Source: Peromyscus leucopus
Taxonomy: Eukaryota; Chordata; Mammalia; Rodentia; Cricetidae
Assembly (NCBI RefSeq): GCF_004664715.2
Contig: NC_051075.1
Location: 31,640,504-31,704,503 of the forward strand
Length of the DNA: 64,000 nucleotides
Reading direction: 5' to 3'
Shown: one piece after another, positions 1 to 12,541 of the stretch
Layout: each line of letters starts with the position of its first letter
How positions within the stretch are numbered: the first letter of the stretch is position 1
The notes under the pieces: generated by a model
What the model saw: the letters and a program-made list of their open reading frames with translations, nothing else
What the model was told of the DNA's origin: nothing
The model's database searches: none
Program-made: the position numbers and the translations under genes

Positions 1-1610
1 AGGAAACTCCAGTAAGTTGTTTAGGAGGAAGGAAACCAGCAGGGAATTGAAATATGGAGGATATCTGATCAAGGTCAGCAAGCAAGGCAACAGCTAGCCA
101 GGGAACCTGGGTCAGGACCCAACACTCTTGCAGGTATTATAGCAGCTAAATGTGATAATAAATTGAAACTGTTTTCAACCAGTAAATATGCTAACATGCA
201 TTGAAATACTTTATCATTACATATTTCAGTAGTATACATTTCTTATATTTTTACCATCAATCAATCTTTTACCCACTACCACAAATAAATAAATTCCTAA
301 GAAACGTCTTCATTCTCCACTTCTACAAATAATTTTTGCCTTATTTATACATTTGAAGAAAGTTCATAAGCTGTGCTCTAATAAAAAACATGTCTAAGAA
401 AGTAAAACAGCTGTGACTCAAGACATACTGAGTTTCAAATACAGGTACTTTTCTCTCGTTTTTCACTTTGTTGATTAGAGTGAAATCTGATGTTTTATTT
501 TATGTATAGATTATTGTTGTTTCTCCAGTGTTGCCTTATTCTTTCTGCTTGATATAAGCTCTTGAGACTAGGGATTATGGTTTTGTAGCCATCCAGATTG
601 TCGAATCAAAAAGTAATACATATAATACACCTCTGATAAGCTTGGTGAGTAAACCTAACAACGTGGCAATGTTTTATTCTATCGTATCAGACATATTTTC
701 TGTTAGACCCAACAGAGTAAGAAATCATGCTCATCTCCAGTGTTAACTAAAAATATACTTTAAGCAAAAAGTAATATGTCATTGTACAGCTTAGCTGGGA
801 GAAATGCTCTCACTTGTTATTACTACTGAATAAAGCAAAGCCACCGGAAATGTCATTTCTGAAATCACTTCAGTTGGTTCAGATTTTTGGAAGAGCTGAA
901 AAGTTTGTAATAAAAAGAAACCTACCAGGGATCAATAAAGCTTTATTTCCACTTGAAGCTTCCTTATACTGCTATTTTCTTCCCTCCTATACAGCCACCT
1001 AAGGTCTTCAGGATACCAAGAGCACAGGCTTTTCAACAAAGAAATATAAGATGTATTTGAAGCACATTTTTATTCTTGTAGTTAAAATTGTTGCTTAGAA
1101 TGTGACTTTTACTACAGAATCCTTTAGGTTGTAATAAAATAAATAAATGCCATTTGATGTGTGACATATTTTAACTGAACTTACTGTAAAGCACAGATAA
1201 ACGTCAAACACTTATTTACATGTTTGATCCTTTAAATATATCTTAAGACACAAAGTATGGCAAATGACATACATGGAGGGGGCAGTTTAAAGAGCTTTTA
1301 AATTTTGTTGTAATTCCAGCAAAGGAAAAGAACAACTGTGACTTAAAAGCAGTCTGTATAAAGATCAATCTTCAGATAAAGCAGTATGTATAAAGCTCAA
1401 TCTTCACATTTCTTACTTTCAATTGCCAAAACTGTGAACAGATTTCAAAACACACATATATCTGCCAATGAATCAGGATTAATTTATATCGATATTTTTC
1501 TTGTTAAATGTAGCATTTGGGTGACTATTCAAATGATGTTTTGTATTTTATTTTTTCCCAACCTTTAGATATTTTTCTTACATATTATATTCACATTATG
1601 GTTTCACTTT
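1..1610. other. AT-rich intergenic or intronic DNA, no feature recognised
   Basis: I see no gene, clear repeat or RNA here. The few open frames are about 60 codons, AT-rich and without recognisable protein character. Confidence 0.5.
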
Positions 1611-2016
1611 TGTCTTAGTTTTGGTTACTATTGCTATAATGAAATGCCATGACTAAGAGCAAGTTGGGGAGGAAGGGGTTTATTTGGCTTATAATTCCAT
1701 ACCCATAGGCCATCACAGAAGTAAGTTAAGACAGGAATTCAACTAGGGCAGGAATGTGGAGGCAATGGCTGATGAAGAGCTAATGGGTGATATGCTGATT
1801 TCTGGCTTTCTCCCCATGGCTTGCTCAGCCTGCTTTCTAATAAGACCCAAGATCACCAGCCCATCAGTGCCCCACCCACAATGGACTGGACACTTCCATA
1901 TCAATCGCTGATTTAGAAAATGCTCTACAGGCTTGCCTACCACCAGATCTCATGAAGGCATTTTCTCAGTTGGGTCTCCCTTATCTCAGATCACTCTAGC
2001 CTGTGTCAAGTTGGCA
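1611..2016 (-). mobile_element. MaLR (MT-type) solo LTR
   Basis: On the minus strand this begins with TGCCAACTTGACAC and ends with CTAAGACA, the terminal pattern of rodent MT-type MaLR LTRs. The body (Pro/Cys-rich shadow frames, polyA-like AAATAAACCCC near the end) fits the family along its length. Other MaLR-like copies lie at about 5.1, 45.4, 55.5 and 60.8 kb. The exact subfamily (MTD, MTE or ORR1) is not resolved. MaLR elements are non-autonomous relatives of ERVL that carry no coding capacity. Confidence 0.75.
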
Positions 2017-2096
2017 TAAAAGTAGCCAAAACTCTCTTCCTCTGCTCCTCCCAGTTTTTCCTCAAATCCCCTTCCATCTGAATCCATACCCTTTCC

Positions 2097-2440
2097 TGCT
2101 GTGGATATTGTTCTATATAAATAAAACACTGATGGCCAGTGACCAGGCAGGAAGTAGGTGGGACAAGGAGAGAGGAGAATTCTGGGAAGCGGAAGGCTGA
2201 GGGGAGAGACACTGCAGCCACCACCAGGAGAAGCAGCATGTGAAGACGCCGGTAAGCCACCAGCCACGTGGCAAGGTGTAGATTTATAGAAATGGGTTAA
2301 TTTAAGATAAAAGAACAATTAGCAAGAAGCCTGCCACGGCCATACAGTTTATAAGTGATATAAGCGTCTGAGTGATTATTTATACGTGGATTGTGGGACT
2401 GCGGGGCTTGGGGAACCTGGAGAGAAGCCCTCCAGCAACA
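2097..2440 (+). mobile_element. Solo ERVK-type LTR with 6-bp target duplication
   Basis: A 344-bp element beginning TGCTGTGGATAT and ending CCAGCAACA is flanked on both sides by CTTTCC. A 6-bp duplication is typical of class II (ERVK) integration. The family recurs many times in this window, mostly on the opposite strand. Its length is close to cricetid mys-type LTRs, but the family name is not proven. There is no internal retroviral sequence next to it, so this is a solo LTR. Confidence 0.85.
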
Positions 2441-2459
2441 CTTTCCGTCTCTCATTAGA

Positions 2460-3330
2460 AAACAAATGAGATTCTAAGACACAATAATAAGATAAATAAA
2501 ATAAAAAATAAAAACTAACACATGGAATATGGCAAAACATACAGAAGAAAAAGAGCCCAAAAGAAGACTGAAGAAAAATACATAGACACAGAAGCTTACT
2601 TTTTCACATGCTCAGAAATCACATAAAAATACAAAACTGGAAGCTATAATATGCAGGAAAAAAGACCTGCAAGGTATAAAAAGAGAATGTATAAATATGT
2701 ATACACCAAAATAAATTAAAAATAAGATAAAATTAAAATTGTCCTTACAAGGCATTATAAGGCAAAGGACTTCCAAAGATGCTGTTGAATTCATTTTTTA
2801 CTGGCCGTATACTGCTGGGAATGCTGCTCACCCTTAGGAGTAGTTTGTTTCTCCACTGAGACTCCCTAGAAGATGACTAAATTTTTATTTACAAGTGATT
2901 ATCAATCGGAGATTGATTCTTTGCTAGCAATGGGGCATGTTCCTTTATGTTCTCCTTTTAGCTCCCGGAATACATCTGGTACAGACTCATGCAGGCCCTA
3001 TGTATGCTGCCTCAGGCTCTGTGAATTTGTATGTTTGTCAATCATGTTGTGTTTAGAAGATCTTGTGTCCTTCTTGTCCTTCATACCCTCTAGCTGTTAT
3101 TCTTTTTTTGTCTCCTCTTTCACAGGATTTCCTGAGTCTGAGGTAAGTGATTTGCGGGAGACATCTGGGTTAGGGTTCAGTGTTTCAATGGCTATCATTC
3201 TCTGCTTACCTTCTGGCTGTGGGTCTCTGTATTTGTTCCCATATCCTGCAGGAAGAAGCCTCTCTGATGATGGTTGAGCAAGACACTAATCTCCTTTGCT
3301 GGCCAGAGTGCTTGAATCAGATTTTTAAAA
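2460..3330 (-). mobile_element. LINE-1 (Lx-type) 3' end fragment
   Basis: Read on the minus strand, this resembles the 3' region of old rodent Lx LINE-1s. The motif ending in 'tgtgggtctctgtatttgttccc' wording and the stretch after it are recurrent in such 3' ends. An A-rich tail lies at the low-coordinate end (about 2480-2520 on the plus strand). No ORF2 frame survives; the 134-codon plus-strand frame here is a chance antisense frame. Confidence 0.6.
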
Positions 3331-3426
3331 TATAAATGATTGCTATGCAAGTACTCTAAGTCAGGAAATATGTTATTTATATCATGCAAAATGCTATAGA
3401 CTGTAAATGCCATCTTTTTATGTATT

Positions 3427-3427
<1 letters not shown>

Positions 3428-3479
<52 letters not shown>
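3428..3479. repeat. (TG)n microsatellite
   Basis: About 52 bp of almost pure TG. It adjoins a degraded B3-like SINE, as is common because these SINE tails seed TG tracts. Confidence 0.95.
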
Positions 3480-3481
<2 letters not shown>

Positions 3482-3610
3482 AAATGCATGCCATATATAT
3501 GGAGGTAACCACAGGGACCAGAAGATAGTGTTGCATTGCCTGGAACTGTAAATAAAGGCAATTCTTTACCACGGGAACTCAACTCATGTTCTCTGCAAGA
3601 GCAGAAAGTA
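3480..3610 (-). mobile_element. Degraded B3-type SINE
   Basis: The wording 'accagaagatagtgttgc', 'ctggaactgtaaataaaggc' and 'gttctctgcaagagcag' follows the order of a B3 SINE read backwards. It is heavily diverged and has lost its tRNA-like head. Confidence 0.6.
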
Positions 3611-3697
3611 ATTTTGACCTGTAATCCATCTTTTTAGCATAAAGTTCGGCAAATTTTAAAGAAGAAAAAAAATAGAGTTCTGGAACAAACTTAAAAG

Positions 3698-4057
3698 TGT
3701 ACCTGGAATTTTCTCTTCGGTCCTGCCAAGCTCTGGCAGTCCCTTAGCCCACTTATAAAATAAACATACAGATGCTTATATTATTTAAACTGCTTGGCCA
3801 TTAGCTCAGGCCTATCATTGTCTATCTCTTACTCTTATATGTAGCCCATTTCTATTAATCTATACTTTGCCACGTGGCTCATGGCTTACTGGTACCTTAC
3901 ATCTTCCTTGTCCTGGCAGCTGCTGCAGGCAATCTCTCTTCCCTTCCTGTTCCCTCAATTCTCCTCTCTGTTAGTCCTGCCTATACTTCCTGTTTGGCTA
4001 CTGGCCAATCAGTGTTTTATTTATTAACACATTTTCCATACAGAACATCCCACAACA
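3698..4057 (-). mobile_element. ERVK-type solo LTR
   Basis: This 360-bp minus-strand copy is of the same family as the LTR at 2.1 kb. On the plus strand it reads from TGTACCTGGAATT to CATCCCACAACA, including the shared 'gccacgtggctcatggctta' core. It is flanked by TAAAAG and TAAACG, a 6-bp target duplication with one later change. Confidence 0.8.
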
Positions 4058-4257
4058 TAAACGACTTCATATTAAGCCACTTTTTGGAGCTTCACAAAAT
4101 ATATACATCTGGGTTTTGTTTTCAAACTGCAATCAATGTTTTGCTGTTTGTTTGTTTTCTCCTATCACTCAACCACTGTATAGTTTTAATCAAATTAGCA
4201 TTACTTTGTGCTATTGCGTTTATCCTTAAAATTAGGTAATTTATAAACTCCTTTTTC

Positions 4258-4545
4258 CACATCATTCATTCAGTCACTCATTCAATTAAGCATTTATTGG
4301 TCATAGTCTGTGGCCAGGTGTGTCCTTGCTTATCCAGATTTACAACTGAAAGGTGTGCTTCTTCCCTTAAGAGGCTTCTGGGGCTGCAGAAGGGACACAA
4401 TTTAAAAGCCTAATTACAGCGCAGAGCACTAACTGCTACAAAGCTAGTATGTTAGTGGCTTTAATTAGGAAAGCACACTTAATTTGGACACAGTATTTTA
4501 TACAGAAAAGCTTCCCTGAGGAAGAAGCATTTGAACTGAATATTT
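4258..4545 (+). mobile_element. Possible ancient LINE fragment
   Basis: The start 'cattcattcagtcactcattc...catttattgg' followed by 'gcttccctgaggaagaagcatttgaactgaat' resembles an old mammalian repeat (L1M or L2 type) with 'attcattcaacaaatatttattgag' and 'cctccctgaggaggtgacatttgagctgag' wording. The match is by eye only. Confidence 0.4.
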
Positions 4546-5140
4546 GTGGTATCATGTCCACAGACTAGTATCCAGTCCCTAAAGTCAGCTCCCTGATTAT
4601 AGCACTCAGTGAAGTTTTCCCTTTCTGTCTTAATTGCATCATCAATAGAAATAACCATTGACTCATTTCAAAGCCTATTTTTGGTGTTGAAACATGGACC
4701 AAGTCTTATGATACTTTCCTACCCGCTGTTGTCAGAGGCAAAAGATTCAATAATAGGAAGAAATCAAATATATGTATCCATATGGCAAGAAAAAATAGTG
4801 AATAAACAAAGAAATTTCTCTGCATCAGGCTAGAAAGTGAATTTGGGGTGAACCAGAATCTCCAAGGTGACGTCAATTTTCTCCTTTGTATTGATCCCCT
4901 CATTTGGTGACTGAAGCTCTTTCATTCCTGGACGATGACTTAGAGAGGGAACAACCGGAGAAACAAATAAATAAGAAGAAAGAACTAAAGGCTAAAGGAC
5001 CCAGGAATAGAAAACCTATGTTCATTGTAAAAGATTATGGATTGTTTGCAATCCTTTCTGTGAGGTAGCTGCATTTCAGAAGATCTGATGTATTAATTGA
5101 CATCTGCAGCTAATGCCTGACTGTAGTTCATTGACTTTCT
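4546..5140. other. No feature recognised
   Basis: Apparently unique DNA without a supportable gene; the short open frames on each strand have no recognisable features. Confidence 0.4.
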
Positions 5141-5711
5141 TGGCTTCCTGTCTTAAAACATGATAAAAAACCATGAACTGAAGCAAATTGGGGAGGAAAG
5201 TGTTTTTGCATCTTAAAGCTTATATTCCATCATCCAATGAAGTCAGGGTAGAAACTTAAGGCAGGAACCTCTAGACAGAAACTAAAGCTGAAGTCACAGA
5301 GAGCACGTGCAGCTTATTGGCTTCCTCCTTGTGTCTCAGTTTAAATAATCCTGCTTTTTTTTTGTTGTTATTGTTGCTTTTTTGAGCAAAGGTTTCTCTA
5401 TGTAGCTTTGTTCCTGTCTTGAAATTCACTCTGTAGCCCAGGCTGGCCTCGAACTCTTAGGGATCTGCCTGGCTCTGCCTTCCGGGTGCTGGTATTAAAG
5501 GCATGCACCACCACTGCCCGGCTCAATCCTGCTTTCTTATAGCATCCAAGACCACCTGCCCAAGGGTATCACCATCCACAATGAGCTGGACTCTCTCACA
5601 TAATCATTAAGACAATACATCATAGGCTTGTCCACAGGCCAGTCTGGTGGGAGCATTTGCTCAACTGAAGTTCCCTCTTCTCAAATAACTCTAGCCTACA
5701 TCAAGGTGATA
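5141..5711 (-). mobile_element. MaLR (MT-type) LTR split by a B1 SINE
   Basis: The two halves (5141-5354 and 5525-5711) align with the MT-type LTR at 1.6-2.0 kb, for example 'aagcaaattggggaggaaag' and 'ccaagaccacctgcccaagg'. A B1 interrupts it and the target word AATCCTGC is found on both sides of the B1, so the LTR is older than the B1. Confidence 0.75.
5355..5524 (-). mobile_element. B1 SINE
   Basis: A minus-strand B1 (7SL-derived) with its A-tail seen as T-rich sequence on the low-coordinate side and the hallmark 'aggctggcctcgaactc' and 'taaaggcatgcaccacca'. The target duplication AATCCTGC lies at 5347-5354 and 5525-5532. Confidence 0.9.
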
Positions 5712-6339
5712 AAACACTAGCCAGAATACTCATTAAATGTCAAAAATTACTTGTATATAATTTTTGGGAACCACTACTTGTGGGAGACTATCCGTGCAAG
5801 GTAAAGAACTAAATTTAGGACAATGTCATCTTTGTAGACACTAGATCCTAGCCTTTCAGAAACTGATCTCATAGTTTACTTTTCTTACACATTTAAACAT
5901 AGTAGACTTGTGATCTGTGACCTTTACAATAAGAATGAATTCTATTAGCTGATAAACAAAGCTCAGAGAAAGGGCCAGAGGAAGAATTTGTGATAAGCAT
6001 AAGAGTATATTCTATTGGTAGATGATGCAAAGTACATGGAGCCTCTTTCATTGGGATATGTTCTACTCACTGCAGGACTAGGACCTAAACATTACTCAGG
6101 ATATTAGGAGAATTCAAGTGGCTGGCTCCTGCTGGAATAGCAAAGAATCACCAGGTTGATTGACCACTTTTCCCTTTGGCATTCCAGGTAACTGGGAGTT
6201 ATTCAGCTTCTTCCCTTGAAGAAAATAGGTCCACGTAATTAATAATCATTTCTCCAGTGCTTATTCTAAGTGACGCTTCCTACATATACTCAGGTAGAAA
6301 AATATCACGACTTTGTTAATAATTCATGCATGTATATTT
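5712..6339. other. No feature recognised
   Basis: No gene or confident repeat seen. Confidence 0.4.
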
Positions 6340-6392
6340 GTGTCTGTCTGTGTGTGTCCGTGTCCGTGTCTATGTCCGTGTCCGTGTCCGTG

Positions 6393-6439
<47 letters not shown>
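6340..6439. repeat. Compound (GTGTCC)n / (TG)n microsatellite
   Basis: About 45 bp of imperfect GTGTCC hexamers (roughly 6355-6398) pass into about 45 bp of pure TG. The 89 to 107-codon frames here are artefacts of the dinucleotide tract. Confidence 0.95.
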
Positions 6440-6442
<3 letters not shown>

Positions 6443-6606
6443 ATATGTCTGCCGGTGCCTGCAGAGGCATATAAAAGGTGTTAGATTCCCTGGAGTTTGA
6501 GTTACAAGTAGTTGTATGCTGCCTGATGTGCATTCTAGGAACTGTAACCAAGTCCTCTGCAAGTTTAGCAAGCACTCCTGACCACTGTGCCATCTTCCCA
6601 GATCCC
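6440..6606 (-). mobile_element. B3-type SINE
   Basis: On the plus strand it reads 'ctgccggtgcctgcagaggc' through 'gaccactgtgccatcttccc', the reverse of a B3 from its 3' body to its tRNA-like 5' head. The TG tract just upstream is its expanded tail. Confidence 0.75.
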
Positions 6607-6994
6607 TTTTGAGGACATCATTAAACAAGTCTCACAGGCTCTATTTTCAATAGGTATCCTTAATTCAGAATTTGTCAAAATCACTTCTACTTTTCATGGT
6701 TGTCTAAATGTCATTAGCACCTCCCTTACATCATTCTTAATGGCTCACACTTGCTCTTGTTGTAGCCACACTTATTCTCTCATGTGCTTCTTTTTCCACA
6801 AGTAACCAAAGGAACAATTACTTAAAATAAACAGCCAGACATGACCATGTTCTACATCAACATTTCTAAAAGATTCCCTTCATGATTTACAGTAAAATGT
6901 GAAACATGTGCTCTGACTTCATGAGGCCTAGCCCTTCTTTATTCTGTTCTTTCATCTACTGTCCATCCAGTCCATTATTTGCCTCCTAGCCACT
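6607..6994. other. No feature recognised
   Basis: No gene or confident repeat seen. Confidence 0.4.
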
Positions 6995-6998
6995 TACA

Positions 6999-7037
<39 letters not shown>
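6995..7037. repeat. (CA)n microsatellite
   Basis: About 43 bp of CA with one T interruption. Confidence 0.95.
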
Positions 7038-7038
<1 letters not shown>

Positions 7039-7042
7039 ATAC

Positions 7043-7386
7043 TGTAACAGGGTCCTTTTTGTTGTTCCCTTTGGGGGCAAGGGCCAAGTAGAGGCAGAGT
7101 CAAACCACACAGACTCTGGGAGAATGTTGAAATGACAAACTCAGTTTATTCAGGAAGAGGCAAGCCTTATACACCCTCTACCCCACCCTGGGGTGGGGGA
7201 AGTCTGATGAATATGCATCAACTGGTGTGACATGGCTGTCTCTCATTGGTCCAGGTCATCTCCAGATCATGTTTCAGCTGCTGTTGCTAAGACCATCAGG
7301 CAGACCCAGGCTGGCTCTCAGAAAGTATCTTTTTTACTTGTTTGGGCCTTTGGCCCTCAAGTCCATTAGGGATGAATCATCCCACA
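7043..7386 (-). mobile_element. ERV LTR, second family
   Basis: A 344-bp block beginning TGTAACAGGG and ending CATCCCACA on the plus strand. Read on the minus strand it starts TGTGGGATGATTC, carries AATAAACTGAG as a plausible polyA signal and ends GTTACA. Flanks CCATAC and ACATAC suggest a 5-6 bp duplication. It differs in body from the LTRs at 2.1 and 3.7 kb. The class is not certain. Confidence 0.6.
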
Positions 7387-7389
7387 ACA

Positions 7390-9562
7390 TACAAATAGAA
7401 TCTTTAAATGTTTTATCGCAGTATTTGATCACTTCCACTAACTCTCATAGAAGCCTGATCACCACAGTCAAGAATATTCAATAACATTCTCATGTTCTTT
7501 CTTGCATTTATTTTCCATTCTATATCCATGCACTGAAAGTCAAATTAAAAGTACATAATTATCACCACTTTAAAGACATGGGTTGATTAAAATTTAAGAT
7601 CAGAATATTTAATCTGCAGAGTCCTCTTTGACTTCTTGGTGCAGAGAGAGTCTGGCTTTCATTATTAGATTCTAGAAAGTTAATGTAAATCCTATGGGAG
7701 CTTCTAGACCTGGTGAGGAAGAGGCTCTGATGTTCTAGGTGTAATTTGCAACTATTTACTAAGTGAAATCACATTATTTTGGCATTTTAATGCCTACAAT
7801 ATCTGCATTGGTGTGAAGAAGCTGAAATACACCCTTATTATTAATCATCAACTCCTAATCATTATTCATGTACAGCAACAAGGACAAAAAAGTTTCTGGA
7901 ACTGAACAAAAATGTCCTATGAATTTTCAAGCTTTTGAAAGTTTTATTTTATTTCTCTCAAGTCTTTATGCATTTCCCACTGTCCTTGAGTTGTGAGTTG
8001 GCTGCTAGATCACCCATATAATCCTATTCTTAAACTTTCTCAGGACCCCACAGCTAGGACTCATAGCTATCTTATCTTGTGTTTAATAAGAAGATGTATG
8101 TATGTCTCTATATCTAGATCTTGATATCTTTTTACCAAAGATATATGTATACTTTTGCCTCTGAATTTACATAGATAGAATGTTTGATTTGCTCACTTTG
8201 GATTCTCTAATAGAAATACAGATAAGTAATTTTGTCAATTGAAAAATAAAAACAAAGTAATCATGCATGTGGAGAAAAGAAACAAGAAATAAGATGAGAG
8301 ATATTTGCCATTACTGAGCCCATTTGATACCTTAAAGCTTCAACCTCACATTATTTTAATAATTCAGACTCTTTAAATTTGATTTTAATAGTGGAATAAA
8401 TACTTTAATGTCCTTTTTACTGGAAAGGAAAATAAATGCATTTTTCCCCATTGTAGCACTATTCCATTTTTATTTTTTTTTAGGGTTTTTTTTTTTTTTT
8501 TGGTTGGTTGGTTTGTGGTTTTTTTTTTTTTTTTTTTTTTGTTTTTTTTTTTTTTTTTTTTGGTAGATTTCCTTCTGAACAGGTCATCCAAGAGCATAGT
8601 AATGAGACTTGAAATCCAACTTCATTAAAGCAGTAATGTCAGCTGTAAGGGAAGATGCAGGTCTCATTATGCTTCCTGTTCAAGATGACCTTCCTAAAAC
8701 TCCAATTTTACTTTTATATTTTCACATATATAAGGTATAAAAATTCACATACTGAAAAAAAAAATTCCAGCGTTAGAGCAAAATAGCTCTTTGGGCTGTA
8801 CAAAAAGAACATGCAACCTCACATCCATTTCAGGCTTACTTTTCAACTCCTTTTCAAAACCCTCACCACATCAAAGATCAAAACTGGCCTTTGAAATGAA
8901 GTCCATAGCACGCAGAGCACAGTTCTCTGTGCATCCTCAGAAGATTCTTATTTATTTGTCTCTAACAAATTAGTGCTAAGAAGTGCTTCATCTCTTCCTC
9001 CCCATCATTCTTCATTTGTTTCTAACCTTGAATTTCCCAGCTCTCTGCCATAAATGTCTAAAGGAAGCATGCATTACGAGTGGACTATTTCTTCTTTTCA
9101 CTCTGTAATTGTTGACCTTTCGTTTCAATGCAAGCTCTTCTAGTAATGACTGTAATGTCGCTGCATGTGCTTTCCATCAACAGAGGTGTTAGAAACGGCT
9201 CACACATTTGCTCTGTCTTCAAAACCACTGACTTTTTCTTCAACCTACAGTAAGTGGATGATTGAAGAATTACTTGTCTTTATCTTTTCCTCTTGTTTTC
9301 ATCTGTGATGTCTACACTTGTCACATAAAAAAAAAAGGAACATCGATCCCTATGGTCTTCCAAAGGCTCATTCTAGTCTGTTAATCCTTTTCTTTCCATA
9401 GAACTGTTTCTAAAATCGCTGTAAAAGCAAAAGCACAAAATAGTGCATTTTTCAAAAAATGACATATATTTACCAAATTAACTTTAGTTTTTCTTTCCTA
9501 TTTTTACCAGCCAATGAAATCATAATACTAGTATATTTTAGTAGTGCATTTGATGCAAGTTT
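7390..9562. other. Intergenic/intronic DNA with no gene seen
   Basis: No supportable exon, RNA or repeat apart from the T-rich tract listed separately. Confidence 0.4.
8466..8562. repeat. T-rich low-complexity tract
   Basis: Three long T runs separated by GGTTGG-type words. It could be a decayed SINE tail, but no SINE body is left next to it. Confidence 0.9.
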
Positions 9563-10650
9563 CTTGTTTTCTTTTTTTAAAGAACGTTTTATTCATTTTA
9601 CAAACCAATCACAGATCCCTCTCTTTCCTCTTCCCACCACTTCAGCTTCTTTCCCTGTAGCTGGAGTTTTCTCCAGTCCTGCCTGGCCCACAGTCAGGAC
9701 AAATCTCTCTCACTCACCAGTCCTGCAGCCACTCAGACCCAACCAAGTAGACACACAGAGACTTATATTTCTTATAAACTGTATGGCTGTGGCAGGCTTC
9801 TTGCTAACTGTTCTTATATCTTAAATCAATCCACTTCTATTAATCTATAAGTTGCCATGTGACTTGTGGCTTACCGGTACCTTAACATCTTCTCATAGCA
9901 GTGGCTGGCAGCATCTCTCTGCCTCAGCCTTCCTGTTCCCACAATTCTCTTCTCTCCTTGTCCTGCCTATACTACCTGCCTGGCTATTGGCCAATCAGTG
10001 TTTTATATATTTACCAATCAAAGCAACACATTTAACATACAGAACATCCCACAGAATTTCCCCAACCCACCTCCCATTCCCTCCTACAAGAAGCTAAGGC
10101 CTATCATGGGGAGTCAGCAGAGCCTGTTACATTCAATAGAGGGAAGTTCAAGACCCTCCTCCCCCCACCTCAAGTATGTACAACATTTCCCACCATAGTA
10201 GTGGGCTCCAAAAAGCCATCTCATGTACCAGGGATAGATCCTAGTTCTACTGCCTGGGGAGGGGGGGAAGATCAAGCTACACAACTGACTCACTTATGCA
10301 GAGAAACTAGTCCAGAACCTTTGAGGCTCCACAGGTATTGATTTAAATTTCATGAGTTCCCACTAGTTTGTTTTGGTTCTCTCTGTAGGTTTCCCCATCA
10401 TTATTTTGATGCCCCTTGCTCATAGAATCCCTCTTCACTCTCTTCAACTGGACTCCTGGAGCTCGGCCTAGTGTTTGACTATGGATCTCTGCATCTGCTT
10501 CTGTCAGTTACTGGAGAAAGACTCTGTGATGACAGTTAGGATATTCACCAATCTGATTACTGGGGTAAGCCAGTTCAGGCACCCTCTCCACTATTTCTAG
10601 TAATCTATGCTGGGGTCATCCTTGTGGATGCCTGGAAACTTCACTAGCAC
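9563..10650 (-). mobile_element. LINE-1 3' UTR, split by an ERVK LTR
   Basis: Segments 9563-9655 and 10057-10650 form one minus-strand L1 3' UTR and share wording with the copy at 35.9 kb ('cccttgctcatagaatccctcttc', 'gactggactcctgg'). The pyrimidine-rich part at about 10060-10090 is the antisense of the usual G-rich tract near the L1 3' end. No coding part is present. Confidence 0.7.
9656..10056 (-). mobile_element. ERVK-type solo LTR inside L1
   Basis: On the plus strand it reads TGTAGCTGGAGTTT to CATCCCACAGAA, with the family core 'ggcttaccggtacctt'. It is flanked by TTTCCC on both sides, a perfect 6-bp duplication. The last two bases deviate from the CA expected at an LTR end. Confidence 0.85.
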
Positions 10651-10699
10651 CCTTCTAATCCATCATTTCTATACTTTACCTCCCTCTTTTTCCTTTAGA

Positions 10700-12093
10700 A
10701 AGTAATCCCTGATCAAATCCTCTTTGTTTAGCTTTTTCCATTATAATGAACAGTAACCATTTGGGACCAAGCCCTCTAAATGATGACAAACATCCATAAC
10801 CTACCAAATGACCAGAGCCAGCCACCAATTTCTTGGGAATGTGGGTGTTGTGTTCTCTACACTGCTTCCTTTTGTCTGTGGGTAACAGTATCTTTAGAGA
10901 ACCTGAGGACATTGAGATAATGTTTAAGTACTGGGAAAACCAGCCATATCATTTGCTGTTCAGTCTCTGTAAAATAGTAAAGCACAAGGCTTATCTGTAG
11001 TCCTGGCTAGAACATTTTGTGATGCTGCACCATCTCATCCAGCAGCCTTGAAGTTGTTCAGGGTGCAGAACTCCGAGAAAACTGCAACAGAGGCACTCTG
11101 AGAGGCTGGATCACCTAGGTCACCTGTTTTCATTGGTACCTTGTCCCCTTGCTCTGAAAATAAACAAACTTTCAAAGGTAACATACATATCTGCATTAAT
11201 ACAAGTATTGACTGTGTATTGTACACAAGCCAGCCAAAGATGATTTTTTTTGTTTTATGTTTGAGCAGGTAAAATATACATCATCTGTCTTGTAGTTTTT
11301 CTAGGTTTATGCCTTTATGTCTGTAGCCAAGATTTTCAGGGGTCTCCCCTACCAAACCTGATCTCTATCAACCTTGAGTGAATAACAGCCCTTAATTTTC
11401 TGTGGAAACAAAAGCATAACATCTCCCCAAAAGCATTTCATTTTCTGCTGTCCATTTTAAAGTTAAGACATCCCTAAAGTAATTTAGCAGTCCCTCTTAC
11501 AATCCCATCTCTCTCTCAGCAGCTGTCATTCATTCACTCATCAGAAATCAAAAATTCAAAGTCAACAAGGTACCATATAGGATCCAGACTCTGTATATTT
11601 CCCATCTTTACAGGGCTTATCCATTTTATATTATTTTATTTTCTCCTTAACAACTTTATCTTAGTATTTATAAACTATGTTTTCTCTATGACTGTCTATA
11701 CCCATTTTCTTTTCTTTTTTAAAACTATGCATATTTTTTAAACAAACTTTTACCTGTTTAGAGGATTTTGTTTTGTTTTGTTTTGTTTTTTCCCAATCTT
11801 GATCCATCTTTAGTGAGCACCTGCACTATTCTCTAATCACACGAAACAAATCTCAAACTGACATGTCAGCTGCCATGTGGCTTAGCTTAGTGAATGGCAC
11901 TGGTTCACAGCACTGGCAGCAGGCACCAGCCCACAGGCTACAGCCAGTAGCTGTGCCTGTGTATGCTACCAAGCCCCAGGCTGCCTGAGAGACTGGAGAA
12001 CTAGGAAGCTACCTCCTGCTCCTTGTTCAGAAATTTTCTTAGCTTTCTCAGGCCCTATGTTTGAATATTCATGCCCCCACATCAGAAACCATA
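10700..12093 (-). mobile_element. Possible ERVK-type internal remnant
   Basis: This lies on the downstream side of the minus-strand LTR at 12.1-12.5 kb and starts, after two spacer bases, with a decayed Lys-tRNA-like primer-binding site. I see no gag, pro, pol or env frame. Calling the stretch internal retroviral sequence rests on position and the primer site, and could be wrong beyond the first few hundred bases. Confidence 0.35.
12073..12091 (-). other. Decayed primer-binding site, tRNA-Lys type
   Basis: On the minus strand the 19 bases after the LTR read TGGTTTCTGATGTGGGGGC. The ERVK consensus is TGGCGCCCAACGTGGGGC; the ends agree and several middle differences fit CpG decay. This fixes the LTR orientation. 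Confidence 0.5.

Positions 12094-12541
<448 letters not shown>

Noticed and set aside
8385..8597. 70-codon lysine-rich frame
   Set aside because: It is the antisense of T-rich low-complexity sequence.
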